From: Notospermus geniculatus
Taxonomy: Eukaryota; Nemertea; Pilidiophora; Heteronemertea; Lineidae
Assembly: GCA_002633025.1 (NCBI GenBank)
Contig: NMRB01002150.1
Span: 1 to 64,000, forward strand
Direction of reading: 5' to 3'
Length of the DNA stretch: 64,000 bases
Within the stretch, counting starts at the first letter, position 1, and each line of letters begins with the position of its first letter. This document shows positions 23,164 through 32,941 of this stretch, piece by piece. The notes under the pieces are model-generated. The model made no database searches. It was given only the letters and a program-made list of their open reading frames with translations, and was not told the DNA's origin. A program made the translations under genes and the position numbers.

Positions 23164-24860
23164 TTAAAACGTGCACAAGTATTCAATTATATCATTCAGG
23201 TCCTGCCTGTTTCCGTGATTTACATCCCTGTGGTGAATAAAATCTCTGATTGCCTGACTTCTCTGAATTAAACCTACATTCACTATCTCTTGATTTTCCT
23301 GCCTGTGGGCAATGTATCTGAGGCTTATTGCCAGAGATGACATCCCCCCATTCTCCATCAACCTTACACATGTCCTAACATATATGTTCTCGCTTCTACA
23401 GAGGGAAATGTAGAATTTCAAAATCTTCATTTCTAATTGTTTATCAATATTCATTTCACCCACTATATGATGAACTAGATTGTTGTGAGTTCTGTATGGT
23501 ATCCCCAGGACCCTCCTAACACATTTCCTCCATGCTGTATAGAATCTCTCAGTGTATGGCTTTGAAATATTCCACATCACGCAACCGTACAGTGACATGC
23601 AAAAACGCTTAAATAGAAAATATCGAACATCAGCACCGGCATGGCCGAACTGTGCTAACAAAACATTTGTCCTCTTATATAATTCATTAATACCATTGTC
23701 AACTCGTGCAACATCGGCATCTGGCCCAAGAGCAATTCCAAGATGAGTCTCACAACGAGTAGGTCTTAACACGACATCATTTACACGGAGTTCAATGTTG
23801 CCACCCATAATATTACCAAACACTAGGAATTTACTTTTGAGAGCATTAAAGGTAATTCTGTATTCTGTTGAGAAGTCATCAGCTGTCCGCAGTAATCTTT
23901 TAAGAGACATTAATGTAGGTGCCAGTAGAATTATGTCGTCAGCATAGGCGAATGCTCCCATGAATACATTTCCTATGTGACAACCTACCTTAGTAGCCTT
24001 GAAACCTTTCAGAAACTCATCAATGTATACATTAAAGAGAACCGGGGAAAGGACCCCGCCTTGTTTGACACCATTTGTGACTGTGAAACTACCAGAAATA
24101 AAGTCATCCCATTTAACTCTAACTAGCTGACATGTGTACAAGTTGGCTAAAAACGTGCTACCAGGGAACACATCCCTCTTTTCAGTAAAAGTTTAAAAAG
24201 TTTGATATACTGGACACAATCAAACGCTTTAGAAACGTCTAGCATTACGCAATATACCGGTGTATCATGGGTAGTATAGTATCTGATCACTTCCTCAATA
24301 ACGTAAGTACAATGCATAGTTGACGACCCTTTTTTAAAACCGAATTGACTATCTGATGTACGAAGAGTTTCACTGTGGTTCTTTAAAATTATGTAATCTA
24401 AAATCTTTCCCATGATGCTGCTTAAAGCGATTCCCCTGTAATTTTCTGATGAATACAATGATTTCCTGGAATTTTTAGGTATTGGTACAACAGTAGTGAT
24501 GGTAAAGTCTGTAGGGCAGTAACCATGGATGACCATGGAACGAAGAAGGAGAGATATCAAAACTTTTAACTTCCTACCAGCGCGACAGAAGTGATTCGTA
24601 CTCAACTCAGGAATACTATCATGTTTCCCTTTCTTTAGACAACTGATGCCATACACTACATCATCAACTGTGATAAGGTGGTCACAGTAACAATCTTGTT
24701 GTGAGCAACGCTGCCTAATCAGGATGTTCATTTCATCCTTTAACTCATTCATATGCTGTTGATCATAGGACACCGAGTTATACAAACGTTCGAACTTGTC
24801 CTTAAAAAGATTCCCTATAGCCTCTTTACCATTGACATCGTCCATTGCCGTAGGTACCAC
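23164..24860 (-). pseudogene. LINE ORF2, reverse transcriptase part (frameshifted)
   Basis: Two overlapping frames, 24860-24147 and 24171-23164, together cover the RT domain. Visible motifs are TTVVPIPKN, ENYRGIALSS, SQFGFKKGSS, YCVMLDVSKAFD (first catalytic Asp), GVKQGGVLSPVLFNVYIDEF and the catalytic AYADDIILLAP. The frame breaks at about 24160, between the KAFD and GVKQGG motifs, so no intact RT is made. A further piece (25022-24860) in another frame links it to the endonuclease. Confidence 0.9.
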
Positions 24861-25021
24861 AGAAGATTTCCCTTTTATTTTCTTAACATCTGCCCAGAAA
24901 TCCTTGCTGTTTTTGTCAGCAAGCGTCTCAGCCAGTTTTTCAGCCGAAACTCTATCTCTATCCTTCTTCGCTCTTCTTACAGCATAATGATACCTAGACC
25001 GAGTCTGCCTACGAATGTCAG

Positions 25022-26161
25022 CTACAATACCAGCTCTCTGGGCTTACCATTATCTTTCCAAATCCTATGCCAAAAAATGGCTCGTTCCCTATACTGGACC
25101 ACGTTCTCATCCCACCCAGCTATTCCAGGTCGCCCTCCTGGGTTCCCATTACCACCAATAGGTAGCGTGTCATTACCTGCAGTTAAGCACGAATAAATTA
25201 TGTCATCATGAAACTTATTCAAGGACCTTTGGTGATCTTCACACATAGGATTCTGGCATAGAATTGCATCGTATGGAGCTTCAATTGAGTCAAGATACCT
25301 ATCAAGTGTTTCCGCATAATTCTCAAGGTCTTCATTTGAAGACTTGTCCCAAGATACACCACGTTTTTGTGATTTACCATCATTGATGTTCCCAGTTGCA
25401 CCATTGACAGGGAGATCAACTGACATTTCTACAACAGAGTGACCCGAGGGATTAGTGGCACTGTGAACAACACTGTAGCGATCTAATAACTGAAACAAAT
25501 TCTCAGAAAGCAAAAAGTGATCTAGCGTTGACCGTGACCCTGTAATAGGACATTCATAAGTATAATCAACCTCAGCTGAATCAAAGTCAAGACCACACCT
25601 CAGAGATTCCCTCTCCATAAATTCTCTCAAAGCAATAGTGTGAGCTGATCTAACTCTCATGAAATCTGTGTTAAGATCTCCTCCAATGATTACATGCCGC
25701 GTGTTGCAGCTATCTAACACTCTAGAAATCTCAGTTAAGGTGTCCCTAAATTCACCAAGATTTTCATCACCTGAATTATCAGAAGGCATATACACACTAA
25801 ATAACAGTATTTCATCATCAAATGAGTCATATTTTGTCTTCACAGCACATACTCTACGTGAGAGAGTTTCAACCGGGGAGGTTTTACTCCCAATAACACC
25901 TTTCCACGCTACTGCGCAGCCTCCAGAAGGTCTACCCCTCAACAGGCCACTTCCATCCATTCCGGATACACCATGAACAATTACATTTTTCCCAATATCA
26001 TTTTGCAGTTTCGGAATTTGCTCATTTAGTAACCAATGTTCTTGTAAAAGAACAAAATCAGAATTCGGCATGAGGTCACTTATGAATTCTCTACGACCGG
26101 GGCCGGTGTAACGTTTTTCAGTGTGGCCGTTTTTCTGTGTGACTTCCATTGTTCGGAACAC
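25022..26161 (-). pseudogene. LINE ORF2, APE-like endonuclease part
   Basis: Endonuclease/exonuclease/phosphatase family, which nicks target DNA for target-primed reverse transcription. Visible are LLQEHWL (metal-binding Glu), FSVYMPSD, IGGDLNTDF (Asp/Asn), STLDHFLLS and SGHSVVEMSV (catalytic His). The N-terminal strand is separated from the rest by the insertion at about 26105-26277. The frame is lost near 25025, before the RT. Confidence 0.88.
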
Positions 26162-26277
26162 ACTGTGAAACGGACTCGCTGTTTCTCTGTGTGCCGCCCA
26201 TTGTCAAGTCGCGGCTTATTCCGTCAATCTATTGAAATGTCACACTGGCACACGGGCAACACTGAAAAACGTTACAG
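26105..26277. mobile_element. short TIR insertion in LINE endonuclease
   Basis: GTGTAACGTTTTTCAGTGT near 26106 is repeated inverted as ACACTGAAAAACGTTACA near 26259-26276. The segment sits where the endonuclease N-terminal strand should be. Confidence 0.7.
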
Positions 26278-26358
26278 GGGTGCCCGTACTGTTGTAAGTG
26301 TCAAGTCTGAGTTTCATGACAGCAAGGACACAGCACAAGAAGGGTACAAGTACTTTCA

Positions 26359-27561
26359 TTAGTTGTCCACATTTTGTTCATAATCCCTCCGTGGAGGGAT
26401 GACATATTTTCTGACGCATACACCAGTTGGCCACACATCCTCACTGAATAGTCCAGGAAACTGGGATTTTGGAACAGTCAAGCGGTACGACTTAAAGTTT
26501 GCGTCTTCGTGTGAGACACATTGTAGCTTACGGACACAGAAACCGTTGTTCTCGATAAATGACATGAAGTCCTTGTCACTAGTCCCTTTATCAAGTCGGG
26601 ATATAAACAAATCACGGTCAGGCTCTGGAGCCCCCTTGATCTTGCAACCAATGGGGACGGATAACTTTCCCGTGATTACCCGCCTCCTCTGTCTGTCGTT
26701 TCTTCGCTGTTTCTTCAGATCTCGACTTGATAACTGAAAACCGTCTGAATTAGCACAAGAGTCGACCGACACATTGCTACTCCTCAGCCTCAGTACCTCT
26801 GGGGGAGCCAGCAGGTTTGTTCGCGCACCTGACAGACCACCTCTACCTCCTCGCCCTCCTCTAATCCCCCCTCTTCCCCGTTGTGAAGACGGTGGATTTT
26901 GACTACTTGTAAGACGGGAACTTTTCACAGCATCTGCGAAACTCTCAACTCTCTTCGATCCTTCGGGACCATCCTGTGACCACACCCTATCGTCCCAGTT
27001 TTCCACCTGGAAACCACTCCAGCCACTATCCGGCAATGTTGCTTTCGGGACCTCCGAACGTTTGGATAACGAATTCAGCTCACAGGACTGACGGGTAACA
27101 GCTTCTTCCATCTTGTTCATTCGGTCCTCAACTTTGGCCAACCTGTCGACGATAGAGATCGAATTGAGCTCCTCTGGAGCCGATCACGGTATTTTCCCAA
27201 GATTCATTGCAGATATCACAACGTCAGGCATGCTATCAGCCTTCTCTAATTTTCCTATAGCAGTAATGATGTCATTTAAGTTTGCTTCTTCCTCACTGCG
27301 AACACTGGATGCTTTACGCGATATATATTTTCCAATAGTCTCGTTGCAAGTTTTTGCCCAAAGAATGTTCTTGGACTTAAGGATCTGTTCGGCGGGGAAA
27401 AATCCAAGTACAGCTCTTTTCACAAGTTCCTGTGTCCCTGATTGAAGCGAGAACACTATATAAGCGAGTAACGTATCGTTAATGGCCTCAAGCTCCTCGG
27501 CATCATCTTCACCATCTGCAGCATCCTCATCAGTCCTCAATGTTTTATGATCCGGAGTCAC
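26359..27561 (-). pseudogene. LINE ORF1 with in-frame TGA
   Basis: One frame, about 400 codons, is interrupted only by a TGA at 27184-27186. The N-terminal part is acidic and helical (from MTPDHKTLRTDEDAADGE). The middle has a coiled-coil-like DRMNKMEEAVTRQ segment. The later part has an RG-rich stretch (RGRGGIRGGRGGRGG) and a basic KKQRRNDRQRRR block. It is probably the RNA-binding protein of the LINE. No zinc knuckle was seen. A C-to-T change in a CGA codon would explain the TGA. Confidence 0.7.
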
Positions 27562-27918
27562 CTTACCATCTCCATCTGGCGACAGGGCACCGAAACCTCT
27601 CGTTTCGTTCCTGACCCAGAGATGGCGACGCCGACGCTTCCACTACGGATTTCGAGTTTGACATAATACGTCAAGCGTGACGAATAGTCGATTATGTCCT
27701 GTGGCAGATTAACGCGTGTAGAAATATATGTACATGTGTGCATGTACATGTGTACATATACATAGCCTGAGCACAATCAGTCAGTTTAGAGTGTCTCAAA
27801 AAGTGGCCAAACGGCACACAAAAACGTCAGGAATTCAACCTGATTTATTAAATATGCACCTTGGAATACAGTCCTTACAGTTTGTTCCTTCACATTCGAT
27901 CCCGAACCACTACATTAA

Positions 27919-28623
27919 AGTGGTCCTAAACCGCCAAGCAAAAGTTGGCACTCGATCATTTTCACCGCCCACGAAAATGGAACTTCCGATTTCCGCTCCT
28001 GGCTTCTGAGCATGCGCAGTACGCTACCTTCACTGAGTTGCAAACTGCAGCAGACAGGATGCCGAAGCGAGAAGTGAAAGGGCGGCCTAAAAAGGTAGCA
28101 AATGCCGACCAGCAGCTGTGGATTGTCCAGAGACATTATCGAAGTGGCTCATAATAAAGAAAGAACTCAGTTTTAAGACGATGAGGAGGTTGTTTGTGTG
28201 TATGGCATCAATAACATAATGCCGAACTGCGGAACTCGCCGCCGTGCCGGTGTAACGTCAGCGATTTCTGTGGTTTCTTCCAAGAAAAGACCAACTTGCC
28301 TGGTATACATGCATGTACCGGCCGACATCGTCATCAATGGTGTCACTCGTGTCGGATTGAACACACTTAGGCGTGAATATATCCTCTAAAACTCCCCGGA
28401 ATCGAGGAGAAATCTCGACTCGGTGAACTGGTTGCATCCATGTTGTTTTGACAATCAGCTGTCACACAGCTGTCAATTATCAGAACTTGCCCAATCAGTG
28501 ATCGCGTAGTAAATTCCATAGTAATCACGTGACGTGATGATTGACAGGCGCTTATTCATACTGGCGTAGCGCGGGAAAATGAAAACGAGGCTGTCTCGCT
28601 CGCCCCGGCGGTTTAGGACCACT
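27919..28623. mobile_element. TTAA-flanked TIR element in LINE 5' region
   Basis: AGTGGTCCTAAACCGCC at the left is matched inverted by GGCGGTTTAGGACCACT at the right. TTAA lies at 27915-27918 and 28624-28627. A short plus-strand ORF within it (MPKREVKGRPKK..., 28060-28154) is basic but unrecognised. Confidence 0.82.
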
Positions 28624-28765
28624 TTAAGCACTTTTCTTCAAAAAATACCGCAGCTAAAAATTTGAAGCGTCCGCCATTATCCGCCATTATCACGAGACAA
28701 TTAATTTAACAAGCGGTCGTTTCCAATCGTGCCATGGAATATATCGATCAATATATCGATCAATC

Positions 28766-29590
28766 GGCCGATATCCATTGTTTCCGATGGTGAAACATCA
28801 GTGACTGCATACTCTGTAGCAACTGCCGTCATCGTTTCCACACTTGAAACGCTTGTTTCCGATTTCCATGGATCCCAGTTGTCTTTTTCGATCAGCCACT
28901 GCGGACCAGTGAACCACATTTGCGTGGCCTTCAGAGTGTGCGCATCACACCCTCGCGACAAAAGATCGTTTCGCTAGTCACGTGACGCCAAACCTTAACG
29001 TCTGTATTTTCCAAGATCGTCTTGACCTTTCCCGACGTTGGGCGTTTCAGATCCTTGCTCGAGTTGATCCAGTGGAGAGCTATCTCCGAGTCAGTCCAGC
29101 AATACTGACTAAGCCGGCGTAATCTGTCTCCAACACTTTTGCTACATGATTCACGTATTTTGCACATAAGACCATGGCGGGAAGTTCCAATTGGGGGATC
29201 GTAGCACTTTGTCTAGCTTTCGTTCCGACGATCTTTCCCTTGGACCCGACAAGACACACTTTTTCACCTTGTCTGATGAATATCACCGCCCCAAGGGCTT
29301 CGAGGCTGGCGTCACAAAATGCGTGCAATTGGACAGGCTGACTTCTGTCCATGCTATTCCAACTCAGAAATCTCAATCAGATCCTTGATTATCTCCGACC
29401 ACGTCTCCTGCTCGTTTAATGGCAATTCATCGTCCCAGCCATATGTTTCCTACCATAAGTGAGATATGAAACGTCTCGCCCGAAGAGAAACAGGAGAAAC
29501 TATTCCGAGTGGATCAAACAACCTCGCAGCACATGACAATACAGTCCTCTTAGTCACTTTCACCGGATCCCCTAAAATGACCGCCAGTTT
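28766..29590 (-). pseudogene. pol: BEL/Pao pol: end of RT and RNase H, frames broken
   Basis: On the minus strand from about 29590: VTKRTVLSCAARLFDPLGIVSPV, the conserved BEL/Pao stretch after the RT palm. Next come LHAFCDASLEALGAVIF (RNase H first Asp), QYCWTDSEIALHWI (later Asp) and SRGCDAHTLK with TGPQWL. An in-frame stop near 29450 and frame changes near 29376 and 29160 break it. The RT palm (the YxDD region) should lie upstream, but the sequence jumps straight to protease at 29600: an internal deletion. Confidence 0.85.
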
Positions 29591-30052
29591 CTTTTGAAAC
29601 GTCAGCGCCGATGAGCACATCTACTACGAATTCCTCATCCTGATAACTGTCGGCCAACTGCAGATCACTGATGTATGTCCTCGATAGACATCTATTCCAT
29701 CCCCGTTGATCAATCGGAGCGACAATCTCTTGCGTAATAAGGAGAGGAATATCCTGAATGCCGACCGAAGTTTTGATTCCAATGTTCGTTCGTCCATAAC
29801 GATTTCTTGTAAAACTGTTGTGGAATCCGCTCACACCCACGTCCACGTAATCAACCGGTTCAATGCCTAGCCTTTGTGCGATTTCTTGGCGAATGTAGCT
29901 CCTTTGCGAACCTTCATCAATAAAAATTCGTACTTGAACTTGTTTGCCCTTGTAATCCACTGTTGCCCTGGCAGTTTTAACCATTATTAAGCGATTCTGT
30001 TCACTGGACTGGGAACAATCTGTCCGAACAATACTTGCATTACACGAAGACA
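29550..30052 (-). pseudogene. pol: BEL/Pao pol: aspartic protease (DUF1758-like)
   Basis: RIFIDEGSQRSYI resembles the protease active-site region of BEL/Pao elements (Asp followed by G-S-Q), and VLIGADV near the end fits the flap/dimer segment. The upstream neighbour on the minus strand is the Polinton end at 30055. Gag resumes beyond 48876. About the last 40 nt overlap the start of the post-RT segment because the RT domain is deleted. Confidence 0.82.
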
Positions 30053-30054
30053 GT

Positions 30055-30402
30055 AGTATATGTATATTGGGGGGATCCAGATGGAAGACTAGAAAATTGC
30101 TGCTGCAGCGGCCAAAACACTAAAATTTAAGCATTTTCCCTTGAAAAGTGCTATTTTTTCAGGTGCCAAAAAACCATGAAAAGTACCTAAAAAGTAGCAA
30201 AATCACACTGCCGCTACCCAAAAACATTCACAGCTTCCATCTGGATCCCCCCAATATACATATAGGCCTACTGTAGATTCCTACTGAATAAATGGCCGTG
30301 CCGGAAGTTTACTGTGTTAAATGTAGAAAATTCACCTCAAATAAGGGGAAAGCAACTATTCATAAATTACCTGGTGGTAGAAAATATTTGTTAGTGAAAT
30401 GT
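30055..30402 (+). repeat. Polinton left TIR
   Basis: Matches the reverse complement of 48529-48869 with about two substitutions and one 6-bp insertion (GGCCTA near 30265). The outer 209 bp form a unit with its own inverted ends (AGTATATG...CATATA). The inner part includes the start of the DUF5679-like gene. Confidence 0.95.
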
Positions 30403-30411
30403 ATGGCGTAA
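30292..30411 (+). pseudogene. truncated copy of the DUF5679-like gene in left TIR
   Basis: Identical to the first 37 codons of the complete gene at 48492-48638, since the TIR reaches into it. After the TIR boundary at 30402 two unrelated codons and a TAA follow. The first CxxC is kept, but the second cysteine of the second pair is lost, so it probably cannot bind zinc. 30412-30810 beyond it is non-coding, with a short GTTCACGATCC direct repeat near 30567-30595. Confidence 0.9.
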
Positions 30412-30810
30412 TCCTCCTCATCAGAAATGTACACCAGATCCGGCTTTGAAGCCATAAAGTTCACAAAGGTCAAAGTTCATCTTTATTTCACAAACCGAAG
30501 TGAAGGAGAATTCTGAACTTAAAGAAAGTTCTCGAATATTCCAGATTGTAGTGACCGATCCAAAGGCGTTCACGATCCAAAGGCGTTCACGATCCATAGG
30601 CGACACACAACTGCTAGTCAGTGTATATGTGTACCGGTATTGGTTATGGTAACAGGTGTGGTTTATAGGTTTAGATCACACATAGTGGCATAGCTGTATG
30701 GCTTTGCCGTATTTTCAACTATTGAGTTGTTACATAGACCTACATAGAAATTGCATGAGGCAACAGATGTGACCGGCATTGTGTCCTGCAAGCAATTTTA
30801 TTAGAGGTGT

Positions 30811-31891
30811 TTAGAAAATAGGGAGTTTTAGACAGCTGTTTTCTAGGTTTACTGAATTTTTAGCCTGCCTCACTCGAGCCCGCGCCTTTTTTAAATTCTG
30901 TAATTGTTCGCGACTATTGTTAGGAACAATTGCAAGAGTAAAATGTATTATAACTCTTGTTTCTCTGAAATTAACCACTTTTCCGGCTCGTGAATCTGTA
31001 ATCTGGAATGTTAAGTGGTTTGTTGCTTTATTTACAGCTCTCTCACAATGGTTAGGCTCATATCTTTGAAATTTAATCTGATCGCCATCATCGATTGGAA
31101 CGCATAAAATGTCTGAGTGTTTATTATTTAGAAGTGTATGTTCTTGGTTGACTAAGTTGCATTTCAAAAAGAGATCGGTAACATAAAATGGTAAAGGTTT
31201 TGTTGAGTAATATCGGCCTTTCTTAGAAAATGTTTCCTGTTTAAATCCAAACCATTTATTAACTATTTCTACTGCATACTCTGTTAACTTATTATAGTAA
31301 GTTTTTCTAACTTTCAAATTTAAATTAGTTGTAATTGGAGATACACCTCGAGATTCCATAATGGTGCTTTCTTCTGGTTCTCTACTTTTAACCATCATGT
31401 CAAAGTTGAAATCCTTATCCTCTTTTAAAATAATCACCATATAGTTATTATCACATTCAACTTTAACATGGTGTATCTCGCTATCTTCTATTATCTTTTG
31501 CCACTCATCACAGAACTCACTTAGACTAAAATGCCTATTAAGTGGGAAAACATATTTCTTTTCATCAATAAAAGGTGTACCATAATAATTTTGCCAACTT
31601 TGACACACAAGAATTCACTGCTTGTTCCTCTGGGATGTTCGGGAATCTCTTAATACCCTCCCTGCAAACCTCTAAAGCATTTATAACCTCACCTTTTTGA
31701 TCATATTTTTTAGATGATAAGAAATGAAAAACTTTTACACCATCTGGAAGAAAATCTCCGGTCCACCAAGAATTATAAAATGATACACTTTTCAAGGTAA
31801 TAGACTTAATAAAATGATAATGCTCTAAATAGATGTCAAATATAGCTTCTTCACATTCTGGCTCATCAATGAAATAGTTTATATCAGCCAT
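30811..31891 (-). pseudogene. Polinton penton-like protein, paralogue 2 (frameshifted)
   Basis: Two overlapping frames, 31891-31565 (108 aa) and 31608-30811 (265 aa), look like one protein of about 360 aa split by a frameshift near 31565-31608. Its C-terminal half matches the paralogue at 32942-33760 in layout: YVTDLFLKCNLVNQEHTLL, then SDILCVPI, then LTFQITDSRAGKVVNF and a final beta strand. That pattern is typical of single-jelly-roll minor capsid (penton) proteins of Polintons. The start context is TTAAATGG. Likely role: capsid vertex or a divergent capsid-surface copy (inference). Confidence 0.68.
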
Positions 31892-31975
31892 TTAATTCGT
31901 AATAATTTGGTGGTGCTGACGGAGCCGATGGTATAACTTGTGGATAATAGTAGTAATAATGATAAATGTGCTCAG

Positions 31976-32596
31976 TTACTGAGTTTTCAACTTTTCTAGC
32001 ATTTCTGTTTGAGCTAGCTTTTTTCCTTGCTCTAAAGAAGTCTTTTTAAGTGCTTCTATGTCAGGATTAGCAACAGTTTCTCTTTGCTTTTTTCTTATGC
32101 CATTCTTTAAGACAATATATTTCTCCTTTTCACTAGTAATTAGTGAGAATTCTTCTTGTGTAATGTGTGAATCTGATAAAGCCTTACTAATTAAGTTATT
32201 AACAGTGTTTAATTTTGAGACTGCTAACATTCCTATCTTTTCATGCTTCTCAATTTTTTGCTGAATATTCTTCTTTTTCCATGTTAACCCTGAAGAAATT
32301 AATGCAGCACCAATTGTTACACCTCCTAATGCAAAACCAACTGGGGCTGTAATCACGCCAGCTATTGCGCTCACCCCAGCCGAACCAGCAGCAACACTTG
32401 TAAAATTTAAAAAATGACTAACACCTGTCATAACATTAAATGCTTTCATGTACTTAGAATGTATAGCTCTTCTAAATTCTATTTCGTCCTCGAAAAACTT
32501 TTTTATTTCTGAAATATGATGTAATCTAAATTCCGTAGAGTTTGGTAAAGGTGGTAAATCCGGGTATAATCTTTTAGTTTCACTTTCTTCGGCCAT
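31976..32596 (-). CDS. Polinton virion-type membrane protein (206 aa)
   Basis: N-terminal polar helix, then a Gly/Ala-rich hydrophobic stretch at about residues 65-108 (SVAAGSAGVSAIAGVI and following) long enough for two membrane passes. Next is a charged helical region (KIEKHEKIGMLAVSKLN, NNLISKALSD, EEFSLI). I know this layout from uncharacterised proteins encoded beside capsid genes in animal Polintons. The start is TAAATAAATGG. Just past its stop, in a shifted frame (31977-31888), the sequence encodes a Tyr-rich tail with PSAPSAPPNYYE, probably the original C-terminus. Confidence 0.65.
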   Translation of the reverse strand: MAEESETKRLYPDLPPLPNSTEFRLHHISEIKKFFEDEIEFRRAIHSKYMKAFNVMTGVSHFLNFTSVAAGSAGVSAIAGVITAPVGFALGGVTIGAALISSGLTWKKKNIQQKIEKHEKIGMLAVSKLNTVNNLISKALSDSHITQEEFSLITSEKEKYIVLKNGIRKKQRETVANPDIEALKKTSLEQGKKLAQTEMLEKLKTQ

Positions 32597-32600
32597 TTAT

Positions 32601-32924
32601 TTAGTAAGAAATAGTTGAGTCTGGGATGGTGATGGGTTCGGGTTTAGGCGGTTTAGGTTTAGATTCAGGTTCAGGTTTAGGCGGTTTAGGTTTAGGTTCA
32701 GGTTCAGGCGGTTCAGGTTCAGGCGGTTCAGGTTCAGGTTCAGGTTCAGGTTCAAGTTCAGGGATACACCAGTCACCGTCAATTAATACAGGTTCTGGAA
32801 CCATAGGAGATGGCCCGGATTGCGTATCGCCACTCTGTGGTTCACTTTCAGTTACAATGTTTGTCTCTTCCAGTACTTTTTGCCAATTCTTCGGTCTCTT
32901 TGAATAGCCCCAATATCTACTCAT
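32601..32924 (-). CDS. Polinton Pro/Glu/Lys-repeat protein (107 aa)
   Basis: A short globular start (MSRYWGYSKRPKNWQKVLEE) is followed by a C-terminal half made of PEPEP, PEPKP and PKPEP repeats. Such rigid rods resemble spacer segments in virion fibres or membrane-spanning linkers, but no function is assigned. It starts at TTAAATGAG and sits 4 bp before the next gene and 17 bp after the previous one. The repeats at the DNA level (GGTTCAGG/GGTTTAGG) could expand or contract by slippage. Confidence 0.6.
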   Translation of the reverse strand: MSRYWGYSKRPKNWQKVLEETNIVTESEPQSGDTQSGPSPMVPEPVLIDGDWCIPELEPEPEPEPEPPEPEPPEPEPKPKPPKPEPESKPKPPKPEPITIPDSTISY

Positions 32925-32941
32925 TTAATTATCAAAATTTC

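Larger units (their letters stand above)
23061..28765 (-). mobile_element. non-LTR retrotransposon (LINE) with APE-type endonuclease
   Basis: A two-ORF LINE on the minus strand, inserted in BEL/Pao pol between DIGR and YSDLEKLL. The 3' end has AATAAA followed by an (AT)n tail at 23061-23080. The 5' end is near 28765, in a TATCGATC-rich stretch. ORF1, endonuclease and RT are all present but broken: an in-frame TGA in ORF1, a TIR insertion in the endonuclease N-terminus, and frameshifts near 25025 and 24160. The 5' region carries a TTAA-flanked element (27919-28623). The clade was not determined. Confidence 0.88.

Noticed and set aside
32626-32907. Plus-strand Gly/Ser-repeat ORF
   Set aside because: Antisense shadow of the Pro/Glu/Lys-repeat protein on the minus strand.
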